Source: Pogona vitticeps (taxonomy: Eukaryota > Chordata > Lepidosauria > Squamata > Agamidae). Taken from it: a stretch of 64,000 nucleotides of DNA. Positions within the stretch are counted from its first letter, which is position 1; every line of letters starts with the position of its first letter. The notes beneath the pieces are model-generated. The model worked only from the letters and a program-made list of their open reading frames with translations, was not told where the DNA came from and did no database searches. Shown piece after piece: positions 34,785 to 44,966 of this stretch. The stretch lies in the NCBI RefSeq assembly GCF_051106095.1, contig NC_135794.1, positions 24,802,747 to 24,866,746 of the forward strand, read 5' to 3'. The translations under genes were made by a program, and so were the position numbers.

Positions 34785-34865
34785 TCATGACCAAACAGAG
34801 ATTCAGACTCATAGTCTGTCATTCTCTCCACTTCACCACACTATCTTCTTTCATCCTGTTTGCCT
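34785..34865 (-). mobile_element. SINE fragment
   Basis: The minus strand reads agatagtgtggtgaagtgga, a Sauria-like tRNA head, with a weak box B (tgagtctgaatctc). Low identity. Confidence 0.4.
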
Positions 34866-34948
34866 CCAAAAAATCCTCTTAAGGAACCATCTTTGCCTCT
34901 TGGCAATTCATGCACCCATGGCCTTGAATGTCACCTTTCTTTTCTTTG

Positions 34949-34970
34949 TGTGTGTGTGTGTGTGTGTGGG
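34949..34970 (+). repeat. Short (TG)n
   Basis: About 11 TG units. Confidence 0.9.
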
Positions 34971-35169
34971 TTGGCTGATCTAATTATGGGTTGACTGAGC
35001 AGTTGTGCCTCAGTTAAGCCCCTGCTTCTTACGGGGGCTGCAGGGCATGGCTTTGGAGGGGAAGGAATTGGTGTGAGGAGCTACCAAGCATTCGACGTGG
35101 CGCTTCCTCCCTTTGTGTACCACTGATTTTTGCCCTTCCTCCAGACAACCACACTTGAGAAATTATAGT

Positions 35170-35610
35170 CCCTTGCTTCTCATCTGAAGGAGCCTATTAC
35201 CATTTGGCCGTAAGTCACAAGATTGGCAGCAAATCGTAAGGGGATGAGCCTCTTTCCAGCATGCACGGCGAGGGGAAAGGAGCCCGCCAGGAATCATGAA
35301 AGCGATAGACCTGCTGCGTTAGCTTGTGGGTAATGATCCTGCTCCCCCCCTAATTGTCCTATCAAAGCGAACGCTGGGCCTATTCGCATTGTAGGGCTCA
35401 CAATATATAGGCCGCTTGATTGAGGAATGATTTGCACGGCAGTGTTGCTAGAACTCATGATGTCAGCCATTTAGAAGCTGATCAGAGCAATTTGTTTGTT
35501 GTGCCAAAACGATCAAAATATTTGTACGCAGTTTTATCCCTTTACGGTTCTAACAACGTTGTTTAATAACGGGCTGGCAGCTTATTTAATCGCTGGCATT
35601 TAAAGAGCAT
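35170..35610. promoter_or_regulatory. Candidate conserved non-coding element
   Basis: About 440 bp without repeats, containing cctaattgtcctatcaaagc (TCF/LEF-like), gcttgattgaggaatgattt, catgatgtcagcc and cagcttatttaatcgctggc. It keeps unmutated CpGs in otherwise AT-rich DNA, as seen in enhancers. Confidence 0.4.
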
Positions 35611-37635
35611 GCAAGGAAGTCTGGGCTTGATTGAAGATACAGGACACAGCTGTGCTTACACTGTACACAGAAAGAAGAAGGCCACAAAGGCCACCTTGAT
35701 GGAATGGTTGCTTTCTTAAATCCTCTTGAACTCCCAGCTGTTGCCAAAGTGATATTTGAGCCCCTGGTTGCATGTAAACCTTGAGGCAGGCTTCTTCTGA
35801 AGTTTATTTGGAGCTGTCCAAGGTCAAGATTGAAGACCCCAGGATCTGACTCCCCATCCTCACAGCGGGAAGTCATGGATTTGGAGCGGGAGAGAGAATC
35901 GTGCTGAGGGCCGGTCTTGGTTATCCCCGCTTCCCCTGGAGCATCTGAAAGAAGAGAGGCCCATTGTCTTGTCCCTTCTCCAGTCTAGCTGGAGAAATCT
36001 GAGGACTTCAGCACAACTAGGGTCTTTGGCAGCAAGTACAGTAGTTGGAATCAGTCGTTAGCTCTCTTTTCACTGATGACAGATCTCGCCCCCCCCCCCC
36101 CAGAAGGAGCTGCAGTTCTCTTAACAGCTCTGCTTGGGGTTGCCTGAAGTCCTGCTTGGACTAGGCTCATGCCCAGTCTCCGTTCTGACCTCTACATGGA
36201 GCTCTCCACGGTGAACCCTGAAGCCTGCCCTGAACCGAACCTTGACTTGCCCTTTGGTTTGTCTTGTGCAGCCCTTTTTTCAGGAACCAAGCTGCCGGGA
36301 ACAACATGGTTTTTAAAAGATTTCTCACACTCTGCTTTTGAATGATTAATATGTTTCAGGGACCAATAGCATTCTAGGTTCCATGCACTGTGCCTGTAAG
36401 AGCCCAAGGAGGAGACAGACCTCTGCAGCAGGATGGAAGTCCCAGGTTCCATGCCAAACCTTTCCAGTTGGAAGGATCAGGTCACCGAAGGTGGAGAAGA
36501 CCTCTGGCTAGCACCTTGGACAGCTCTGCCTCCTAAACAGAAGTGATACTGAACCTGATGGATCGGCAGTTGACCACCGTTGATAAGATGGCCATTCTTG
36601 ATGCCTGTTGAGACTCCCCAGCTGCTTACCAGTGTTGTTCACCAAGCCTGGAAAGTTATTTCTTCCAAAATGTGTTGTTCCGTGTTACAAAGTGTAGAAG
36701 TAACTTGACACATCAGTTGTCATGTTAGTTGTTAGGTGGCTCACTAATTTTCATTAGTTTTCCTTAACATTTTTCTTAATTAAGTTTGATAAAAAGGACT
36801 CATACAGTATCCCAGAGAAAAACATAGAAGTAACCCTAAGCATGCCAGGACAACATTCTAAGTAGGAGAATTCGCTTAAAGGCCAACAGGTTTTATTTGG
36901 CTCCCATTCCACACATGAGACTCATTGGCTCATTCCTTTTGCATGGAAATGCAGTCCCGATTATAGCACATCAAACAACATCAGGCATTAAATTTCAGGC
37001 CCTCACCGGAAAATACATATTTTGGGAACGGGGTGCCAATTGTCCAAAAAGATTTAACTTTATGGTTTGGAAGCGGATTTTAGAATTCCATTTGGAAACT
37101 TGGCTGATAGGCTGCATCGCAAAATAGCTGTGCTGTGAATTTCTCCCCACCCTCTCTCTCAAAATAGATTAATCTGTATAAAAACACCAGAATGTCATGA
37201 TTTTCCTAACTTGCGACACAGATGGCCAATAGACCTTATGTACTAGGCGGCAATATTATATTCCGCTTCTCCTCTGCGGAAAGTCTAGATGGACTTTACT
37301 CCATTGTAACAAATTTAGAAGTCCTGTTATTATGGCTTCCTCCTTCAAGAACACGTTAGTTCCTTAGCAACATTTTTCAGGCTGTCACTTGGAAATGGTT
37401 CCCCCCTCCCTCTTGGCTGCCATTTGCCCCTCCTTCAAGGAAAAAGTAATTTAGTCTTCCAATTTCTAAGATGGAAATCAAGGGAAGTTTGTCTTGTCCA
37501 AAAGGGCTCTGTTTTTTTCCCTTCTCTCTCTCTCTCTCTAACTTATTTTTCTTGCAACTCCTAAGCAAGACGGAGCTGAAATGAAATCCTGGGACCAACA
37601 CAGTAATTTACTAATCATGAGGAAAATGGACCACT
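35611..37635. other. Intergenic, nothing recognised
   Basis: No exon or repeat was identified. Poly-C at about 36090-36102. Confidence 0.45.
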
Positions 37636-37639
37636 ACCT

Positions 37640-37880
37640 CAACATGCCCCATGTTTGCTGTGAAGTGGATTTAAAACATCATTTTAAGGAACAGCTTGAA
37701 AACAGCAGATGCACAGAACAGCCAAAAAATTTAAATGTAACATTTGCATATATGTGATAAAGCGCCACGGAGCAAGCTTTGCTGATTGAGGTCGTTGGAG
37801 GGCAGAGAAGATAGCAATAAAAGAGACGCCGAAATAAGTCAACGGCTGGCGAGCACAAGTCTAAGAAGCAATAGCAAGAC
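37640..37880. promoter_or_regulatory. Candidate conserved non-coding element
   Basis: Non-repetitive, with atttgcatatatgtgataaa (POU-like), gcaagctttgctgattgagg and gcaataaaagagacgcc. Regulatory role inferred. Confidence 0.3.
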
Positions 37881-39465
37881 TTTAATCAGACAGATTTCCC
37901 ATTGGAAGCCCCCCCCCACTGCTTTTTACTCTATGAGTAGGACTCTGGTAACAGGACGGCTTACATCCTGTTCATATATTGAAACATTCAGAACAGGGAC
38001 AGGCCAGAAGATATTCTGTTCTCCCAGGTGAAGCATGATGCAGTTCCCCAGTAACCAAGAGTGGTCTTGGGACTAGGCATGGCGGTCCCTCGACATTTTC
38101 GGGAGGGTACCTCCAACCTGGAGAGGAGCACCTTGATTTTTGCTTCAACACCAATGAGGAAATCAATCTACAGCCATAGCATGGAAGCAGCTGGTTACAA
38201 GTCACAGGTTTCCTTGAAACTAATTATTTTTTGGCTCATGATGATGTAACTGCATTCCTTTCCAACTGCAAAGTAACAAAAGTTCTAAAGTTGTTTTTTG
38301 GGCGTAGTAAGACTTGTGGGTTCCTTTCCCGTTTTTCCTTTTGGGAGGAAATTTTGAACTTTTACGACACTTCTCAATCCTCTTCGTTGTAGTTTGTTGT
38401 CTGTGCATGCGAGTTTTGTGCAGGACATGACTTTGCCTTCCCAGCTGTCTCTGCAGGAACCCTTGAAACGGAGCCACCCAAAGGGTTAAGCCAGTCTTCT
38501 CCATCCAGTAAGGCTGCGAGCGCAACACACTGTGCGTTGGCTGGTTCACTGGATGGTTGTAGGAAGGAAGGCAATGACTGTGCACAGTTCAGTACAGGTC
38601 AAGTTGCAAGCAGGGTTGACCCCTTTCTGCTGATGCACCAACCCTTGTTCGGGGGGGGGACAGGAGGCTTTGGGAGGGGGGTCTCCCCAGGTCAGCATGC
38701 TCTGGAGGAGGGAGACTTGAGGGAGGAAGGAGGCTGGAGAGAGCAGGGATGGTTTCCAGGGGGCAGGGAAGAGCTGTGGCAGGCTGGGAAAGTGAGGAGG
38801 TGGAGCTGAGAGGAAGGGGTTTATGGGAGATTGGAGGAGCAGAGGTTTGGGGCAAGAAATACTTTGGGGACTACAGTTCCCATAAGCACCTGAGCAGCGT
38901 GGCCGCTGTCTGTGTCAATGGCTGTAAATTGTAAGAAGGATCTCTTCTGGATGGAAGGAGGTGGATCGGTGGACCAGAAGCACAGCATGGCTGGGGAAAA
39001 GGGGTGGCCAACCCGAGGTGGCTGGGTGGCCAGCTCCCACCACTCCTAGCCAACATGGTGGAGAGTGACGGAGTGGATGGTACCCCTGGTTCTCCCTTGG
39101 TTTTGCCATAACACTGGCTTGTCAAACCACACAGCTTACCTGTGACAGTAAGGGGGGGGGACCCCCATCCACCCAAACACACTTCACGGTCCCTTCGTGA
39201 AAATCATGAACGTCCACTCCTGCTTCTTTCCTGAGAAGGTGGGGAAGAAAGACAGCAGGAGAAACGGAGGCGAAAGGCCTGGCTGCTCGGCGCCCGTCGT
39301 GGTTTTCAGCCACTGCTCCTGACGTGAGAAAACCAAACAACCACCTGCTTGTCTGGGAGGCTGCTTTGCAACAAACAAAAAGGAGCCTGAAAATGAAACG
39401 AAACCCGGAGGCTAATTTGCGTTTGTTCTCCTCACCCTTGCTCTGCTCCTCTCCGCCTGCCTCGG
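37881..39465. other. Intergenic, nothing recognised
   Basis: A foldback scrap (ggactacagttcccataagc at about 38868). No gene. Confidence 0.45.
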
Positions 39466-39469
39466 CTCC

Positions 39470-39560
39470 CCGTTCTGTCTTTGGCACATATTTGCTCATA
39501 CCTGCGCGGCGCAGCATGTGGTGATAAATATTCAGCGATGGCTTTCATCCGGTTGCAGCC
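39470..39560. promoter_or_regulatory. Candidate short conserved element
   Basis: Contains cacatatttgctcatacctg and ggtgataaatattcagcgat. Short and non-repetitive; weak evidence. Confidence 0.2.
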
Positions 39561-39879
39561 AAGTTGAGCGCACGGGTCTGTTCCAGGTGGGGAGAGGGTG
39601 GCATCTTGAGGTGCCGTAACAAAAGACTCGGCAGATCACAAGGACGCCTTCCAGCGAGGAGCAGGTGCCTTGGCTTTGACGAGACACGGCAGCATGGCAT
39701 CCTTCCCTCCTTGAAAGTGGATTGTAGGCAGTGGCGGGTCAGCGGGGCAAATCTTCCTCTCCCCCCCTGTTTTCCTTAAAAAAAAAAAGGCCGAGATGCT
39801 TTGTAAGACTCCTTTTGCAAACAATCTGGAGGAGTGGAGTGGTGACATGTGAAACTAATTACCTGTTTACTAACGCCAC

Positions 39880-40290
39880 AATAATTTGGTCATTCGTCTT
39901 GACGGGAACCATGGGTGACCCCCTCGGCTGTCGGCTTGGCTTTGTTGTCCCCCCTTGAGTTGAGTGTGCATCTGAATGGTTTGTCTAAGGGGCCCTGCCC
40001 TGTCCCCGAATCATGGAGCCATTATGGTCTGGATTTGAATTTGTGGAGTGTATTTGAGATTTAAGAATTAGCTTCGTTGACATTCATGGCATGTCTCTGG
40101 AAGAGTAATCTGTTTTTGCTCAATGGCATAAACCGGACTCCTAACAGAAGAGTTAATTACATGAATGCTAATGTTTTCCGTTGTCAAGTACGTCATGCAT
40201 CAAACGCATTAGCGATGCTGAAGTGCTGACTCGCTTGCTGGAAATTTCAAACAGCCTCAAAGTTTCATGATTTTAATTTGATTACTGTGG
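39880..40290. promoter_or_regulatory. Candidate conserved enhancer-like block
   Basis: About 400 bp, AT-rich and non-repetitive, with cacaataatttggtcattc, gagttaattacatgaatgct, gtacgtcatgcatcaaacgc (CRE-like TGACGTA on the other strand) and gattttaatttgattactgt. A good candidate for comparative alignment. Confidence 0.4.
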
Positions 40291-40855
40291 CTTGAATTTT
40301 CAAGCGCAGCTCCCCAGGGTGAAACAACCAGCCACCTATTGCGGACCCTGATTCTGTTTTTCATTTCCTCTTTGTGACAGACCTTTGGCCTTGTGGCCCT
40401 GCTGTGTACTGGGCTGAAGTGGGAACGGGATACGGTCTCCTCCATCTGATGAACTTTGTGGTTTGCAGGGGACAGAGAACTTTAGCGCTGCAATCGGTCT
40501 GGGAGGAGTGGAAGTTTTTAACTGAAAGCCCAACGCTCTTTGCTCTGAAATTCATAACTTTTCTTCACCGAGGTGGTTTTGCTATGGTCCATCCATAAGG
40601 TTAAGAAGTGCATTGAGGATTACTAGAAAAAGGGAGGTGGGAACAAACAGATTGAGAAAATTGGCTCAAACTTCTCCTTACTGGTCCACACAGTTCTGTT
40701 ATTTTCCTTTGTCTAACATCTGGAGCCCCAGAAAGCTGAACGTTAAGCTTTGCATAGCGATGGGCAAGAGGAAAAGAGACCACTTGAGCTCACAGGGCTG
40801 TGAAATTGATCCCTAATAATTCCCTTAGGTCAACAAATGTTGAGTCTCTCCTACT
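40291..40855. other. Intergenic, nothing recognised
   Basis: No exon was seen. Confidence 0.4.
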
Positions 40856-41050
40856 TTGGGCCTTATCCTGAGAAGGCAAGATTCACAGGAAAAGACCATA
40901 AAGATGGGAAAGGTGAAAGACTGCAGGAAAAGAGGAAGACCCAATATGAGATGGACGGACGCCAGGAGGGAAGCCACAGGCTTGAATCTACAAGAGATTG
41001 AGGAGAGGACATTTTGTAGATCCCTCATTCATAAGGTCATCATAAGTCAT
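40856..41050 (+). mobile_element. LINE fragment, RTE-like RT C-terminus
   Basis: The plus strand encodes MGKVKDCRKRGRPNMRWTDA followed by RREATGLNLQEIEERTFCRS and LIHKVI. Same C-terminal signature as the element at 7738-7960. Truncated at the 5' end and diverged. Confidence 0.7.
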
Positions 41051-41895
41051 TTCATCGCACATGGGCCTCCCTTAGTCTCCTCAGCAAATTTTGGGAGAAT
41101 TTGTAAAACAAGCCACTGCTTTTTCCCAGCTATGCTCAGTAATTCTCTGGGAGAAGTCTCAAACATTTGTTCCAGGAGATCGTTTTGCTTTATTTCTGTT
41201 TTTGATGGAAGTATAGCACAAGGCTGTTACGTACGGTGGGAAACCATAGTTTATCCTCTCTGGAAATGACCTCTAACAGCAGTCATATTTCAATTTATGC
41301 TAGCAAATATTGACAGAAACCTAGACTAGAAGCTTTTAGAATCTGGGTGTTTTACTGCAGGTCTCTGCAAGTCTACGGGGAGCAGAAGCCCTGGGAGTTT
41401 TCCCAAGTGAAATTATATATTGTTTTGAAAGAGGAGAATGTGTTCATGAACCCCATGCCAGGATTTCAGGAGTTTAGCATACTGAGATAATGGGCGAGGG
41501 GAGAACACCTCAAGCACTATTTACAAAAGCTACTGTGAGCCGTAGGTATCGGTGTTCCAGTGTAGAATTATGCCTGCATCTTTTAAAAGATGGGTCGCTG
41601 TTTTTCATTTTAGCTTCCACTCTTGAAAGGGACTAAGAGGGATGTTCGAAAGCAGGTGAATTCATAAGACTACGGTGGTGAAATTGAACATGTAAAAAAG
41701 CTATAATCTGCAAAATTAACACATGCATACAAGAGAGGAGTGCTTGGATCTGAAAATGTGCATGTATCCCCGGTCTCTCTTTTTCTGCTGATTTTTCTTT
41801 TGGTGTGTGTATGTGTGTGTGATGACTGCATGAGGATGAAACACACACAACCGCCTCTGTGCGGAGCCAGCTGGCCCTGAGTGGAGCTGAGTGGC
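41051..41895. other. Intergenic, nothing recognised
   Basis: No gene or clear repeat. Confidence 0.4.
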
Positions 41896-41896
41896 C

Positions 41897-43010
<1,114 letters not shown>

Positions 43011-43535
43011 TGTTACATACAGCACTGATGTTACCTGTCTGTCATGGGTTTGGAGGGAAAGTTCCATCCTATGGGGAGTGGAAGGCGGGACATCAGGAGG
43101 AGGGGCTGTACTGTATATATATGTGAAGCCTGTGTGGTGAAGTTAGGAGACGCTGGGATGAGACGAAGCAGCAGCTGGGAAGAAGAAGCTGGTGTGGGAG
43201 TCTGTGTGTCAGACAGGGTACTACTGTGTGTCAGAGTACCAACCTGATAGGTTCAGGTGTCTGTTGGTCAGCCAGAACTGATAGGTTCAGGGTCTGTGCT
43301 TCAAGTTAAGGGTTCTGTGTGAACCAAACTGTATGCATGTATGAATGAGAATAAGCCACGTTACTTTATCCTATTCACCTGATTATTTTATTTTCCCTGT
43401 GTGTTGTATTTAAATAAACCTTATTCTTTTTATTGTTTGAAAATCCATCCCTGGTCTGTGTGACTTCTTATAGGGAATGGTTGGTGGCAGCTTAGTTAAC
43501 GTGTGGCAGATCCCAGTAGGTCTGGGTTTGTCACA
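43011..43535 (+). repeat. 5' LTR
   Basis: 525 bp, TG...CA ends. A TATA-like tgtatatatatgtg lies at about 43112-43125 and a polyadenylation signal AATAAA at 43413-43418, so the R region probably lies in its last third. Near identical to 47792-48316. Confidence 0.97.
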
Positions 43536-43540
43536 TTGAT

Positions 43541-43558
43541 TGGTGTCCAGCGTGTGGG
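43541..43558 (+). promoter_or_regulatory. Primer-binding site of the LTR element
   Basis: Starts TGGTGTCC about five bases after the LTR. The TGG start fits a tRNA 3' CCA end, and TGGTGTC is shared with tRNA-Leu-type sites of other gypsy elements. The exact tRNA is uncertain. Confidence 0.5.
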
Positions 43559-43970
43559 ATACGACTGGTCCAGTTGTCCAGCGGTCCAGCAAAGCCTTGG
43601 CAAGTGTGCCCAGAGCAAGGGGGGTCTAGTCAGGGACAATCTGAGGCGCGTAGGTAATCTTCTAGGTGTACCTCACGGGGAGGTGCGCTAGTGGAAGAAC
43701 GTGCCAAGTGGGAGGACTAGATTAGGGTGCTCTGAGGCAACTTGTTTTGGCGGGAAAAAAGCTGAGGCAAAACTGTGTAAAGTAGCAGTGATTTAGCCTG
43801 CCTGCTGAGAGGCCTAGCAGAGGGGGGTAGACTCTGGCTCGCAACTGTTGCAAGATTAGTGCTGAAGAACAGCAGTAATCTATAGCAAGCTGGTTCTGAG
43901 GAAAAAAAAAAAGGTGGTCGTTTTATTTTGAGGCTTGACTTTTTAAAGCAGCCTGTTCTGAGGGGGGATT

Positions 43971-44966
43971 ATGCCCTTGACTCGAAGCCAGATGGCAGAA
44001 ATGGGTGAAGTGAAAGACCCCCAGGTAGACCAAGGTTCTGAGGATGAATTTGGCTCAGTGCAAGGTGACAGCACGGGAGAGCAGAACCCAGAACTCAGAA
44101 AATTGCTCATAGCCCAACAGCATGAACTGAGGATGAGGCAATTTGAAATGGAGGAAAGGGAAAGAGAGGAAAGATTAGAGAGAGAAAAAATGCAGGAAAG
44201 GGAAAGGCAAAGGCAATTTGAGATTGAGAGAATGGAAAGAGAAGAAAGATTGGAGAGAGAGAAAATGGCGTTTGAATTAAGAAAACTGGAACTGATGAAC
44301 CAGAACAATAATAACAATAGGGATTCTGAGGGAGGCCAATTGTCTAAAGCTGACCTGAAGAAATTCCCTGTGTACCACAAGGGAGATTGTCCTGAGGTGT
44401 TCTTTTCCTTAGTGGAAAGAGCGTTTGTGGACTTCTCAGTGAGGGAAACTGAGAAGATGACCATCATGCGATCTTTAATCAGTGGTAGCCTGGCTGAGGT
44501 CTATGCCGAGATGCCTGAGGAACTGATGAAAGATTTTGCAGAGTTTAAAAAACTGGTGTTTGCAAGACATGGGATAAATGCGGAACAGTTGAGACAAAGA
44601 TTTAGGTCAATCACCAAAAAGCCAGAGCAGACTTTTACCCAAGTGGGGGCCCAATTGGTGAGGCTGCTTGAGAAATGGCTATCGCAGGAGGGGACAGAGA
44701 CCTTTCAACAGCTTAAAGATTTGATAGCGCTGGAACAGTTCTATTCAGTTCTCCATGGGGAATTGAAGTTCCAGGTGAGGGAAAGGAAACCAAAATCTGT
44801 GGTAGAAGCAGCCGAGATCGCAGATTTTATTTCGCAAATAAGAAAGCCCTTGGGTGAGGGGAAATCTGTAGGTAAACCCAAAGAAACCTACAGCAAGTAC
44901 TCTCAGGGACCAGGGAAAAGCCAGCAAGGGGGGGGGCCCATGGTGAAGGGAAGCCCTCAGACATGA
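43971..44966 (+). CDS. gag: Gag of the Gmr1-like element, SCAN-like capsid
   Basis: 331-residue open frame starting at an ATG. Residues about 40-115 are a highly charged, E/R-rich predicted coiled coil. Residues about 130-305 form the capsid, with a segment (WLSQEG, then QLKDLIALEQFYSVLHGELK, then FQVRERKPKS) that matches the vertebrate SCAN-domain pattern 'WL.pE..tkeqileLlvLEQFL.iLP.elq.wVre..P.s'. Published work derives the SCAN domain from the capsid of Gmr1-like retrotransposons, so this Gag is a living relative of the SCAN ancestor. It would assemble virus-like particles in the cytoplasm. The end overlaps the next ORF by an ATGA. Confidence 0.85.
   Translation: MPLTRSQMAEMGEVKDPQVDQGSEDEFGSVQGDSTGEQNPELRKLLIAQQHELRMRQFEMEEREREERLEREKMQERERQRQFEIERMEREERLEREKMAFELRKLELMNQNNNNNRDSEGGQLSKADLKKFPVYHKGDCPEVFFSLVERAFVDFSVRETEKMTIMRSLISGSLAEVYAEMPEELMKDFAEFKKLVFARHGINAEQLRQRFRSITKKPEQTFTQVGAQLVRLLEKWLSQEGTETFQQLKDLIALEQFYSVLHGELKFQVRERKPKSVVEAAEIADFISQIRKPLGEGKSVGKPKETYSKYSQGPGKSQQGGGPMVKGSPQT

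Noticed and set aside
43943-44467. 174-codon antisense frame rich in serine and leucine
   Set aside because: Exact shadow of the charged coiled coil of the element's Gag on the other strand.
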